Positions 35,887 through 44,715 of a stretch of DNA of 64,000 bases are shown piece by piece. Position 1 is the stretch's first letter. Every line of letters starts with the position of its first letter. The position numbers were made by a program, and so were the translations under genes. Source of the DNA: Burkholderia diffusa. Its GTDB lineage: Bacteria; Pseudomonadota; Gammaproteobacteria; Burkholderiales; Burkholderiaceae. The stretch spans positions 124,001-188,000 of the forward strand of contig NZ_CABVPN010000011.1 in the NCBI RefSeq assembly GCF_902499115.1. Reading direction: 5' to 3'. Below the pieces are notes generated by a model, which worked only from the letters and a program-made list of their open reading frames with translations, did no database searches and was not told the DNA's origin.

Positions 35887-37170
35887 ATGAACTGGGCAGT
35901 GACACGAATCGGCGGGCGTTTCCACTATGGATGGCTCGCGGCGGCGGTGGTTTTCCTGATCCTGCTGGCCGCGGCCGGCACGCGTGCGACACCGAGCGTG
36001 CTGATGGTGCCGCTCGAGCGCGAACTCGGCTGGAGCCGCGCGGCGATTTCGCTGGCGATTTCGGTGAACATTGCGCTGTACGGCCTGACGGGCCCGTTCG
36101 CGGCCGCCGCGATGCAGCGCTTCGGGCTGCGGCCGACGATCCTGACTGCGCTGGTGACCATGAGCGCGGGCGTCGCGCTGTCGTCGATGATGACGCAGAG
36201 CTGGCAGATGGTCGTGATCTGGGGCCTGATGGTCGGCTGCTCGACCGGCGTCGTCGCGCTGACGCTGTCGGCGACCTTCGTCACGCGCTGGTTCCATGCG
36301 CGGCGCGGCCTGGTGATGGGCATCCTCACAGCGAGCACGGCCACCGGTCAGCTCGTGTTCCTGCCGATGCTCGCGGCGATCGCGCAGCGTCATGGCTGGC
36401 GGCCGGTCGTGCTGGTCGTCGCGGTGGCGGCCGCGATCGTGATTCCGCTGGTCGCGTTCCTGCTGCCCGAGCGGCCGGCCGACGTGAAGCTGCGCCCCTA
36501 CGGCGAGCCGGCCGACGCGCCGGCCGCGCCTGACGCGACGAAGGAGAACCCGCTCGCGGTCGCGTTCCGCACGCTGCTGACGGCGAGCCGCTCGCGCGAC
36601 TTCTGGCTCCTGTTCTTCAGCTTCTTCATTTGCGGCGCGAGCACCAACGGCTATGTCGGCACGCACCTGATCGCGATGTGCAGCGACTATGGGATGACCG
36701 AAGTGCAGGGTGCATCGCTGCTCGCCGCGATGGGCGTATTCGACCTGTTCGGCACGACGCTGTCGGGCTGGCTGTCCGACCGCTACGACAACCGTGTGCT
36801 GCTGTTCTGGTACTACGGGCTGCGCGGGCTGTCGCTGATCTACCTGCCGCATGCGTTCGGCATCGATTTCTTCGGGCTGCCGCTGTTCGCGATGTTCTAC
36901 GGGCTCGACTGGATCGCGACCGTGCCGCCGACGGTGCGGCTCGCCACCGACGTGTTCGGCAAGGCCGCGGCGCCGGTCGTGTTCGGCTGGATCGTCGCCG
37001 GCCACCAGCTCGGCGCGGCGTTCGCGGCGCTCGGCGCGGGGCTGCTGCGTGCGAGCCTCGGCACCTATACGATAGCGTCGATGATCTCGGGCGGGCTCTG
37101 CATCATCGGCGCGCTGATCGTGCTGCGGATCAACCGCGGCCCGTCCCGCGCGGCCGCGCAGGCCGCCTGA
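35887..37170 (+). CDS. MFS transporter, oxalate/formate-antiporter-like
   Basis: The 427-aa protein has 12 predicted spans, starting MNWAVTRIGGRFHYGWLAAA. GWSRAAISLAISVNIALYGL and the loop TRWFHARRGLVMGI are typical of the OFA/monocarboxylate branch of the major facilitator superfamily. ATG 35887 has GGAGAG 7 bases upstream. The substrate cannot be read from sequence; control by the neighbouring TetR protein suggests export or uptake of a small organic compound. Confidence 0.88.
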   Translation: MNWAVTRIGGRFHYGWLAAAVVFLILLAAAGTRATPSVLMVPLERELGWSRAAISLAISVNIALYGLTGPFAAAAMQRFGLRPTILTALVTMSAGVALSSMMTQSWQMVVIWGLMVGCSTGVVALTLSATFVTRWFHARRGLVMGILTASTATGQLVFLPMLAAIAQRHGWRPVVLVVAVAAAIVIPLVAFLLPERPADVKLRPYGEPADAPAAPDATKENPLAVAFRTLLTASRSRDFWLLFFSFFICGASTNGYVGTHLIAMCSDYGMTEVQGASLLAAMGVFDLFGTTLSGWLSDRYDNRVLLFWYYGLRGLSLIYLPHAFGIDFFGLPLFAMFYGLDWIATVPPTVRLATDVFGKAAAPVVFGWIVAGHQLGAAFAALGAGLLRASLGTYTIASMISGGLCIIGALIVLRINRGPSRAAAQAA

Positions 37171-37328
37171 GCGCGGCGCTTCGGCCGGCCCATGCACGGG
37201 TGCGGCCGGTCAATGCGGGATCCGTGATTTGCATTGCGCGGGATGATCGGGCGCGTGACGCCTCGAGCGGTTATGCTTTCGGTTCGCCGGGCGTTCGCGC
37301 CCCTTCATCGATGTCAGCGAGGAACCGC

Positions 37329-37934
37329 ATGTCCGTCAAACCTGCTCCCACCACTGTTTCGATTCACGACCTGATCGCCGGCCGCTGGAGCCCGCGCGCG
37401 TACTCGGACGAGCCGATCAGCGCCGCCGATCTGCACGCGGTGCTCGAAGCCGCTCGCTGGGCGCCGTCCGCGTACAACGCCCAACCGTGGCGCTTCGTCG
37501 TGTTCGATCGCACGCAGGACGAAGCGGCGTTCAAGCGCGCATTCGCGACGCTGGTGCCGTTCAACCAGGGCTGGAACGCGCCGGCGCCAGTGCTCATCGC
37601 CGTGACCGCGCACACGCTCACACCGAAGGGCGAGCCGGCGCCGACCGCGCTGTACGACGCGGGCGCGGCCGCGATGTCGCTGGTGCTGCAGGCGCACGCG
37701 CTGGGTCTTGCTGCACACCAGATGAGCGGCTTCGACGCGAAGGCGTTCCGCGACGCATTCGAGATTCCGGCCGACGTCGCGATTCCGGCGATCATCTCGC
37801 TCGGCCACTACGGCAACGTAGACAAACTCGATCCGGTGCTGCGCGATCGCGAAAAGGCGCCGCGCACGCGTCATGCGATCGGCGAAGTCGTCTATGCGGG
37901 CGCCTGGAAGAAGGGTTTCGACGCCGCAGCCTGA
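37329..37934 (+). CDS. Nitroreductase family protein
   Basis: The 201-aa protein has the FMN nitroreductase fold: RWSPRAYSDEPI, LEAARWAPSAYNAQPWRFVV (the conserved N-QPWR FMN-binding stretch) and a C-terminal GHYGNVD segment. These enzymes reduce nitro or quinone compounds, or modify cofactors, using NAD(P)H. ATG 37329 is supported by GAGGA six bases upstream; an in-frame ATG six codons earlier is less well placed. A weak GC hairpin (38116-38138) lies downstream. Confidence 0.88.
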   Translation: MSVKPAPTTVSIHDLIAGRWSPRAYSDEPISAADLHAVLEAARWAPSAYNAQPWRFVVFDRTQDEAAFKRAFATLVPFNQGWNAPAPVLIAVTAHTLTPKGEPAPTALYDAGAAAMSLVLQAHALGLAAHQMSGFDAKAFRDAFEIPADVAIPAIISLGHYGNVDKLDPVLRDREKAPRTRHAIGEVVYAGAWKKGFDAAA

Positions 37935-38179
37935 TCCGCAATCGGGCAGGCGCTCGTCGAGCACGCTGTCCGCGGCAGTTGCGCGCGCAGCACGCGGGCG
38001 GCGTGGTGGCGCTGGATGACCCGTCCGCACCCGTCGCAGGTGCGCCGCGGGTGCGCCTGATCGCGACCCCGGGCCGGTTGCGCCGGCATCGGTGGGCGAT
38101 CCGGTTGTGATCCGGCGGGCTTCATGATAAAAAGCCCGTCCTTTCCGTTTTCGCGCCGGCCCTGCTGCGGCAACTTCCC

Positions 38180-39430
38180 ATGACTTACTGCGCGATCGAT
38201 TTCGGCACGTCCAATTCCGCCGTGGCGCTGCCCGACGGCGATGGCATGCGCCTCGCGCCCGTCGAGGGCGACCACCTGACGCTGCCCACCGCGATCTTCT
38301 TCAACAACGACGAGCAGACGGTCGAGTACGGCCGCGCGGCGCTGGCCTCCTATATCGACGGTTTCGACGGCCGCCTGATGCGCTCGATGAAGAGCATCCT
38401 CGGCTCGCCGCTCGCGGAAACCACGACCGATCTCGGCGACGGCAGCGCGATGGCGTACACGGAGATCATCGCGCGTTTCCTGACGCACCTGAAGCGCAAG
38501 GCCGAAGCGCGCGCCGGCGCGCCGATCGGGCGCGCGGTGCTCGGCCGGCCGGTGTTCTTCGTCGACGACGATGCGCGCGCCGACCGCCTCGCGCAGGACC
38601 AGCTCGAAGCGGCCGCGCAGTCGGTCGGTTTTACGGACGTGCATTTCCAGTACGAGCCGATCGCGGCCGCGTTCGACTACGAGTCGCGCCAGCAGGCCGA
38701 GCGGCTCGTGCTGGTCGCCGACATCGGCGGCGGCACGTCCGACTTCTCGCTGGTGCGCGTCGGGCCGGAGCGGATGGCGCGCCTCGAACGCAAGGACGAC
38801 GTGCTTGCTCACCACGGCGTGCACGTCGCGGGCACCGATTACGACCGCCGCGTCGAGCTGGCGGCGATCCTGCCCGCGTTCGGCTACCGCGCGCTCGATC
38901 CCGAGGGGCGCGAGCTGCCGAACCGGATCTACTTCGACCTGGCGACCTGGCACCTGATCAACACGGTCTACACGCCGAAGCGGCTGGGCGAGCTGAAGCT
39001 GATGAAGCATCTGTACCAGGACGTACGGCAGTACGACCGGCTCACGCGCGTGGTCGAGCAACGGCTCGGGCATGCGCTGATGGCGCGCGCGGAAGAAGCG
39101 AAGATCGGCGTGGCGGCGGGCGGGGAGACGATGATCGACCTGAACGACGTGGAAGAGGATCTGCAGATCGCGTTCGACGCCGAACGTCTCGTCGATGCGA
39201 GCGTCGACGACACCGCGCGCATCGTCGATGCCGCGCGCGAAACGGTACGGCTTGCGGGCATCGCGCCGCGCGATGTCGGCGCGCTGTATTTCACCGGCGG
39301 CTCGACCGGGCTCGCGTTCCTGTCGGGTGCGCTCGCCGGTGCATTTCCGGACGCGCAGCCGGTGTTCGGCGATCGCCTCGCGAGCGTCGCGACCGGGCTC
39401 GGCATCCACGCGCAGCGGCTGTTCGGCTGA
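38180..39430 (+). CDS. yegD: Hsp70-like chaperone YegD
   Basis: This 416-aa protein has only an Hsp70/actin-type ATPase domain: IDFGTSNSAVAL (phosphate 1), ADIGGGTSDFSLVRVG (phosphate 2) and YFTGGSTGLAFL (adenosine). It lacks the substrate-binding domain of the roughly 640-aa DnaK, which matches the YegD subgroup. Its cellular role is poorly known. It is followed by a bidirectional terminator shared with cspA. Confidence 0.85.
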   Translation: MTYCAIDFGTSNSAVALPDGDGMRLAPVEGDHLTLPTAIFFNNDEQTVEYGRAALASYIDGFDGRLMRSMKSILGSPLAETTTDLGDGSAMAYTEIIARFLTHLKRKAEARAGAPIGRAVLGRPVFFVDDDARADRLAQDQLEAAAQSVGFTDVHFQYEPIAAAFDYESRQQAERLVLVADIGGGTSDFSLVRVGPERMARLERKDDVLAHHGVHVAGTDYDRRVELAAILPAFGYRALDPEGRELPNRIYFDLATWHLINTVYTPKRLGELKLMKHLYQDVRQYDRLTRVVEQRLGHALMARAEEAKIGVAAGGETMIDLNDVEEDLQIAFDAERLVDASVDDTARIVDAARETVRLAGIAPRDVGALYFTGGSTGLAFLSGALAGAFPDAQPVFGDRLASVATGLGIHAQRLFG

Positions 39431-39482
39431 GCGAAGGCCATTCGGGTCGGCGATGGCCGCAAGGCGGCCCGCGCCGGAAAAC

Positions 39483-39511
39483 AAAAAGCCCCGCCGAAGC
39501 GGGGCTTTTTT
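39483..39511. terminator. Bidirectional terminator between yegD and cspA
   Basis: GCCCCGC (39488-39494) and GCGGGGC (39499-39505) form a 7-bp stem with a 4-base loop, flanked by an A-run on the left and a T-run on the right. It can therefore end transcription of both convergent genes. Confidence 0.88.
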
Positions 39512-39532
39512 ACACGAAATATCGCGCCGAAC

Positions 39533-39736
39533 TTAGACCGGACGGATGTTCGCAGCTTGCAGACCCTTCGGGCCCGTCTTCACTTCGAATTCAACCTTCT
39601 GGTTTTCTTGCAGCGTCTTGAAGCCTTCGACGCGGATTTCCGAGAAGTGCGCGAACAGATCGTCGCCGCCGCCTTCCGGGGTGATGAAGCCGAAGCCCTT
39701 TGCGTCATTGAACCACTTGACGGTACCGGTTGCCAT
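39533..39736 (-). CDS. cspA: Cold-shock protein CspA family
   Basis: This 67-aa protein is a single cold-shock domain with RNP1 (KGFGFITPE) and RNP2 (LFAHFSEI) motifs. It is a nucleic-acid chaperone of the cytoplasm. The ATG at 39736 follows a weak purine stretch. The upstream gap is long enough for the extended 5' leader found on many csp mRNAs, but no specific element was recognised. Confidence 0.95.
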   Translation of the reverse strand: MATGTVKWFNDAKGFGFITPEGGGDDLFAHFSEIRVEGFKTLQENQKVEFEVKTGPKGLQAANIRPV

Positions 39737-40156
39737 GTTACTTGTTCCTAAAAAGATAAAACGGGGCCGAGGCCCATGGGTGCGGAAAATCAAGGAAGGG
39801 GGTAATAGGACCAACCGGAGTACCGTTGATGGGCGAACTACGAAAGAACCAATTCACTCGCCGCTTGAAATCCTGCAACGTTGTTTATACGGCTATTCGG
39901 TCGCGCGGTCAACCGTATTTCCATGCACTCAGGGTTATTGCGGGGTTCAGGTTTACAAACCTTGCAAACGATGCGAATTTTTTGTAGGGGCCGAACGATT
40001 TTGGCGCCAACTTGCAGGTGCAACCGTTAAACTACGCGCCGCGCGGAAGGGTTGCCCCGATCGGGTGATCCTTCCCCCCAAAATTGCATGCGCGGTGCTA
40101 TCCGAGCCGATCCCGGACAGCAGGCCGACCATGCTTTTTGAGACATAGGAGAGGAT
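39737..40156. other. Divergent gap between cspA and the amino-acid permease
   Basis: These 420 bases carry no convincing gene. The middle (39840-40000) is AT-rich relative to the genome, as expected for promoters and for a long cspA leader. No -35/-10 pair or riboswitch could be assigned with confidence. AGGAG at 40147-40151 is the ribosome-binding site of the permease. Confidence 0.5.
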
Positions 40157-41755
40157 GTGAAGAGTTCTATTCAACGGAACATCGGCCCGTTTGCACTGAT
40201 GCTGACGGGGCTGGGTTCGATTATCGGCTCGGGCTGGCTGTTCGGCGCCTGGAAGGCTGCGAAGATTGCCGGCCCGGCAGCGATTTGCGCATGGATCATC
40301 GGCGCGGTCGTGATTCTCGCGATTGCACTGACGTATGCCGAACTGGGCGCGATGTTCCCCGAGTCGGGCGGCATGGTGCGCTACGCGCGCTACTCGCACG
40401 GTTCGCTGGTGGGCTTCATCAGCGCGTGGGCGAACTGGATCGCGATCGTATCGGTGATTCCGATCGAAGCGGAAGCATCGATCCAGTACATGAGCACGTG
40501 GCCGTATCCGTGGGCGCACGCGTTGTTCGTGAACGGCGAGCTGACGACACCCGGCCTGCTGCTATCCGCCGTGCTGGTCGTCATCTACTTCATGCTGAAC
40601 TACTGGGGCGTCAAGGCGTTCGCGCGTGCGAACACCGCGATCACGATCTTCAAGTTCCTGATCCCCGGCCTCACGATCCTTGGCCTGATGCTGTCGAGCT
40701 TCCACCCGGAAAACCTCGGCACCGCGTCGAATGCGAGCTTCGCGCCGTATGGCTGGTCGGCCGTGCTGACCGCGGTCGCGACGAGCGGCATCGTGTTCGC
40801 GTTCAACGGCTTCCAGAGCCCGGTGAACCTGGCCGGTGAAGCGCGCAATCCGTCGCGCAGCGTGCCGTTCGCGGTGATCTCTTCGATTCTGATCGCACTC
40901 GTGATCTACGTGCTGCTGCAGATGGCGTACATCGGCTCGGTGAATCCGGCCGACGTCGCAAAGGGCTGGTCGCACTTCAACTTCTCGTCGCCGTTCGCGG
41001 AACTCGCGATCGCGCTGAACCTGAACTGGCTCGCGATCCTGCTGTATGTCGACGCGTTCATCAGCCCGAGCGGCACCGGTACGACCTACATGGCGACGAC
41101 CACCCGCATGATCTACGCGATGGAGCGCAACAACACGATGCCGAAGATGTTCGGCAACGTGCATCCGATCTACGGTGTGCCGCGCCAGGCGATGTGGTTC
41201 AACCTGCTCGTGTCGTTCATCTTCCTGTTCTTCTTCCGCGGTTGGAGCTCGCTCGCGGCGGTGATCTCGGTCGCGACGGTCATCTCGTACCTGACCGGCC
41301 CGATCAGCCTGATGGCGCTGCGCCGCGCGGCGACCGACATCGAGCGTCCGCTGTCGATCCCGCTGATGAAGCTGATTGCACCGTTCGCGTTCGTCTGCGC
41401 GTCGCTGATCCTGTACTGGGCGAAGTGGCCGCTGACGGGCGAAATCATCCTGCTGATGATCGTCGCGCTGCCGGTGTATTTCTACTTCCAGGCGAAGTCG
41501 GGCTGGACCGGCTGGGGCGCCGACCTGAAGGCCGCGTGGTGGCTGGTCGCGTACCTGCCGACGATGGCCGTGCTGTCGCTGATCGGCAGCAAGGAGTTCG
41601 GCGGTCACGGCGTGCTGCCGTACGGCTGGGACATGCTGATCGTCGCGGCCATCTCGCTGGTGTTCTACTTCTGGGGCGTGAATACGGGCTACCGGACGCA
41701 GTATCTCGACGAGCGCGAGTCGCACGACGAGATCCTCGAAGGGGTCGGTGCCTGA
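40157..41755 (+). CDS. APC-family amino-acid permease
   Basis: The 532-aa protein has about 12-14 membrane spans and the APC-superfamily N-terminus IGPFALMLTGLGSIIGSGWLFG, with the unwound-helix GSIIGSGW motif. The later FAFNGFQSPVNLAGEARNPSR matches the conserved loop after span 6. It resembles acidic amino-acid/proton symporters such as B. subtilis YveA, but the substrate is not certain. The start is GTG 40157, because the overlapping ATG (40155) is followed directly by a stop; AGGAG lies 5 bases upstream. Confidence 0.88.
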   Translation: MKSSIQRNIGPFALMLTGLGSIIGSGWLFGAWKAAKIAGPAAICAWIIGAVVILAIALTYAELGAMFPESGGMVRYARYSHGSLVGFISAWANWIAIVSVIPIEAEASIQYMSTWPYPWAHALFVNGELTTPGLLLSAVLVVIYFMLNYWGVKAFARANTAITIFKFLIPGLTILGLMLSSFHPENLGTASNASFAPYGWSAVLTAVATSGIVFAFNGFQSPVNLAGEARNPSRSVPFAVISSILIALVIYVLLQMAYIGSVNPADVAKGWSHFNFSSPFAELAIALNLNWLAILLYVDAFISPSGTGTTYMATTTRMIYAMERNNTMPKMFGNVHPIYGVPRQAMWFNLLVSFIFLFFFRGWSSLAAVISVATVISYLTGPISLMALRRAATDIERPLSIPLMKLIAPFAFVCASLILYWAKWPLTGEIILLMIVALPVYFYFQAKSGWTGWGADLKAAWWLVAYLPTMAVLSLIGSKEFGGHGVLPYGWDMLIVAAISLVFYFWGVNTGYRTQYLDERESHDEILEGVGA

Positions 41756-41795
41756 CGCGTGACTCGCCACCGGAATCGGCGGTGGCGGAAAGCGT

Positions 41796-41834
41796 AAAAA
41801 AAGCCCGTCCGAGCGCTGCTCGGGCGGGCTTTTT
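41796..41834. terminator. Bidirectional terminator between the permease and ygiD
   Basis: A long, nearly perfect stem (AAAAAGCCCGtCCGAGC against GCTCGGgCGGGCTTTTT, one mismatched pair) has A and T runs on its two sides, so it serves both convergent genes. Confidence 0.88.
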
Positions 41835-41863
41835 GTTTGCGGCCGCCGGCTTTGTCGCCGGAT

Positions 41864-42655
41864 TCAGGCGGCTGCGCTCGCGAACACGTAGTTCGTCATC
41901 GCGAGCACGCGTTGATACGTGCCGAGCGACTGGATGCCGAGCTGATAGTCGTCGTCGGCCGCGCCGAGCGCGGTGAACACCGGCAGCAGGTGTTCGTCGG
42001 TCGGATGCATCAGCGCCGCGTGCGGCGCCTGCCGGCGATAGTCGAGCAGCGCGTCGACATCGCGCGCGGCGAGCTTCGCCTCGAACCAGTCGGTGAATTC
42101 CGCGACGCGCGGGTCCGCATCCTCGGGCGCCGCGCTGAAATCGGCCGCGCGCAGGTTGTGCGTGATCTGGCCCGAGCCGATCACCATCACGCCTTCGTCG
42201 CGCAGCGGCCGCAGCGCGCGGCCGAGCGCGAAGTGATGGGCTGCGTCCGCGCGGGGCTGGATCGACAACTGCGCGACGGGCACGTCAGCCTCCGGGAACA
42301 TCAGCAGCATCGGCACCCACGCGCCGTGGTCGAGGCCGTGCTCGGTCGTCGCGGTCGCGATGCCGGCCGCGTTCAGCAGCGCGGCCGCCCGTTCGGCGAC
42401 CTCGGGCGCGCCGGGTGCCGGGTACCGGATTTCGTACAGCGCGCGCGGGAAGCCGTAGAAGTCGTGGATCGTTTCAGGATGCGCGGCCACGCTCGCGACC
42501 GGCTGTTGCGTGCCCCAGTGCGCGGACAACATCAGCACCGCGCGCGGGCGAGGCAATTCGGCGCCGAGGTGCGTGAACGCACCGGACGGCAGTGTCGGGT
42601 CGATCGGCAGGGTAGGGGCGCCGTGGGACAGGTAAAGCGAGGGCAAGCGGTTCAT
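41864..42655 (-). CDS. ygiD: YgiD-type extradiol dioxygenase (LigB superfamily)
   Basis: This 263-aa protein has the metal-ligand pattern of class III extradiol dioxygenases: LYLSHGAPTLPID, VLMLSAHWGTQQP and VIGSGQITHNLRA. E. coli YgiD and plant DODA open the ring of DOPA at the 4,5 position; the natural substrate in Burkholderia is not known. ATG 42655 is used. The 221 bases up to ubiX (42656-42876) hold no gene. Confidence 0.88.
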   Translation of the reverse strand: MNRLPSLYLSHGAPTLPIDPTLPSGAFTHLGAELPRPRAVLMLSAHWGTQQPVASVAAHPETIHDFYGFPRALYEIRYPAPGAPEVAERAAALLNAAGIATATTEHGLDHGAWVPMLLMFPEADVPVAQLSIQPRADAAHHFALGRALRPLRDEGVMVIGSGQITHNLRAADFSAAPEDADPRVAEFTDWFEAKLAARDVDALLDYRRQAPHAALMHPTDEHLLPVFTALGAADDDYQLGIQSLGTYQRVLAMTNYVFASAAA

Positions 42656-42876
42656 GGTGGGGAGCCTGCAAAAGGGATTTGCCTGTGACTATAGACGCAC
42701 ACCAATTATTGATAAATCGGCTTGGCGGAATTTGATTGAATCGTGTGAGTTGATAATTCGGCCGGCTTCGGGCGTTCGGCGGCAGGCGAGGGCTCGAGGT
42801 TGCCGGATCGAGCGGGAAGACGGCCGAATCAGCGAAGATGCGTGAAGAACGACGCCGGAGCGCCGTGTCGAGCGGC

Positions 42877-43473
42877 TTACCCTGCCGGCCTGATGCCGGC
42901 CCACGGCGCCGTCATCGGTGCACTGAGTGCGAACAGGTCGAGCACGCGGGTGGCGGTCTGGTCGACGAGTTCCTCGATCGTCTTCGGCATCGCATAGAAC
43001 GCGGGTAGCGGCGGAAACACGATGCCGCCCATTTCGGTCACGGCGGTCATGTTGCGCAGATGCGCGAGGTTGAACGGCGTTTCGCGCACCATCAGCACGA
43101 GACGGCGGCGTTCCTTCAGCGTGACGTCGGCTGCACGCGTGATCAGGTTGTCCGACAGGCCGTGCGCGACGCTCGCGAGCGTCTTCATCGAGCAGGGCGC
43201 GATCACCATGCCATCGGTCGCGAACGAACCGGATGCGATCGTCGCGCCGACATCGCGCACCGAATGCACGACATCCGCCCGGCTTTCGACCTCGGCCTTG
43301 GGCAGCTTCAGTTCATGCTGGATATTGAGCCAGCCGGCGTTCGAAACCAGCAGATGCGTTTCGACGCCGCCGGCGGCGCGCAGCAATTCGAGCAGCCGCA
43401 CGCCATAGACTGCACCGGTGGCGCCGGTGATCGCGACGATCAGCCGGCGTGGCGGCGCACTGGGAGATGCCAT
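42877..43473 (-). CDS. ubiX: Flavin prenyltransferase UbiX
   Basis: The 198-aa protein contains LIVAITGATGAVYGVRLLE (FMN-binding start), PCSMKTLASVAHGLSDN and LKERRRLVLMVRETPF, all standard in UbiX. It makes prenylated FMN, the cofactor for the decarboxylase UbiD in ubiquinone synthesis and related reactions. It is the last gene of the hemA-prfA-prmC-grxD-ubiX series, 13 bases after grxD. Confidence 0.94.
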   Translation of the reverse strand: MASPSAPPRRLIVAITGATGAVYGVRLLELLRAAGGVETHLLVSNAGWLNIQHELKLPKAEVESRADVVHSVRDVGATIASGSFATDGMVIAPCSMKTLASVAHGLSDNLITRAADVTLKERRRLVLMVRETPFNLAHLRNMTAVTEMGGIVFPPLPAFYAMPKTIEELVDQTATRVLDLFALSAPMTAPWAGIRPAG

Positions 43474-43486
43474 CGGGAAGGGGGCG

Positions 43487-43798
43487 TTACGCGGCGGCGA
43501 ACAGTTGCTGCAGTTCGCCGGACTGGTACATCTCCATCATGATGTCCGACCCGCCGATGAATTCGCCCTTCACGTACAGCTGCGGGATGGTCGGCCAGTT
43601 CGAGAATTCCTTGATGCCCTGGCGGATTTCGTCGTCCTCCAGCACGTTGACCGTCTTGAACTGGTCGACGCCGCAGGCCTTCAGCACCTGCACGGCGCGG
43701 CCCGAGAAGCCGCACATCGGGAATTGCGCGTTGCCCTTCATGAAGAGCACGACCTGGTTTTCGTCGACGATTTGCTTGATACGTTGTTGGGTGTCCAT
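43487..43798 (-). CDS. grxD: Monothiol glutaredoxin GrxD
   Basis: This 103-aa protein has the CGFS active site (FPMCGFSGRAVQVL) and the family motif NWPTIPQLYVKGEFIGGSDI. Monothiol glutaredoxins bind and pass on Fe-S clusters with glutathione. It lies between prmC and ubiX on the minus strand. Confidence 0.95.
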   Translation of the reverse strand: MDTQQRIKQIVDENQVVLFMKGNAQFPMCGFSGRAVQVLKACGVDQFKTVNVLEDDEIRQGIKEFSNWPTIPQLYVKGEFIGGSDIMMEMYQSGELQQLFAAA

Positions 43799-43865
43799 GA
43801 CTGACCTTGCGTTTGCGGGGCGTTAGAACGAAATGATAGCGGATTTCAACCGGGCGGGCCGGCCA

Positions 43866-44708
43866 TCAGCCGGGCAGGCGGCCACCCGTCGTGCGTTCGA
43901 TCGCGGCCAGATCGGCGAGCGACTGGACCGAAATGAAGCCGCGTGACACGAGCAAGGCGCGCACGGCTTCGGCCTGGTCGTAGCCGTGCTCGATCCATAG
44001 CGTGCCGCCGGGTCTCAGGTAGGCGCCGGCGCCCGCGACGATCGTGCGGATCGCGCTGAGACCGTCGGCATCGTCGGTGAGCGCGCCGCGCGGCTCGAAC
44101 CGCAGGTCGCCCTGCGCGAGGTGCGGATCGTGCTGCGCGATGTACGGCGGGTTGCTGACGATCGTGTCGAACGCGAGTGCCGGATCGAGCGCGGCGTACC
44201 AGTCGCTCTGCAGCCAGTGCAGCGGGCCGCCGGGGCGGCGCGCGTCGAGCAGCTTGTTCGCGTTGCGTTGCGCGACTGCGAGCGCGGCCGGCGAACGGTC
44301 GAGCGCCCACACGCGCGCATCGGGCCGTTCGGCGGCGATCGACACGGCGATCGCGCCACTGCCGGTGCCCAGGTCGAGCACCGTCGGATGCGGTCGTCCG
44401 TCGATCGCGTCGAGCGCGGCTTCGACGAGCAGTTCGGTTTCGGGGCGCGGGATCAGCACATCGGGCGTCACGTCGAACGGCCGGCCGAAGAACTCGCGCA
44501 TCCCGACGAGCTGCGCGACCGGCTCGCCGGCTACGCGGCGCGCTTCGAGCGCGCGATAGCGTTCGACCGCGGCAGCGTCGAGCGGCACGTCGCCGCGCGT
44601 GATCAGTTGCGTGCGGGTCCAGCCGAGCGCGTGCGCGAGCAGCACGCGCGCATCGACCGCGTCGAGCGGCGACGCGCGCAGCAGATCGTCGGCGGTGGTG
44701 TCGGGCAT
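43866..44708 (-). CDS. prmC: Release-factor glutamine methyltransferase PrmC (HemK)
   Basis: This 280-aa protein has an N-terminal helical domain (DARVLLAHALGWTRTQLI), then GEPVAQLVGMREFFGRPF, the SAM motif VLDLGTGSGAIAVSIA and the catalytic NPPY (SNPPYIAQHDPHL). It methylates the GGQ glutamine of release factors in the cytoplasm. It starts 7 bases after prfA, whose product is its substrate, so the two are co-transcribed. Confidence 0.96.
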   Translation of the reverse strand: MPDTTADDLLRASPLDAVDARVLLAHALGWTRTQLITRGDVPLDAAAVERYRALEARRVAGEPVAQLVGMREFFGRPFDVTPDVLIPRPETELLVEAALDAIDGRPHPTVLDLGTGSGAIAVSIAAERPDARVWALDRSPAALAVAQRNANKLLDARRPGGPLHWLQSDWYAALDPALAFDTIVSNPPYIAQHDPHLAQGDLRFEPRGALTDDADGLSAIRTIVAGAGAYLRPGGTLWIEHGYDQAEAVRALLVSRGFISVQSLADLAAIERTTGGRLPG

Positions 44709-44715
44709 CGCGATC

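Noticed and set aside
38116..38138. Possible terminator after the nitroreductase gene
   Set aside because: A 7-bp stem (CGGGCTT with AAGCCCG) exists but is followed by TCCTTTCC rather than a T-run, so it is too weak to call.
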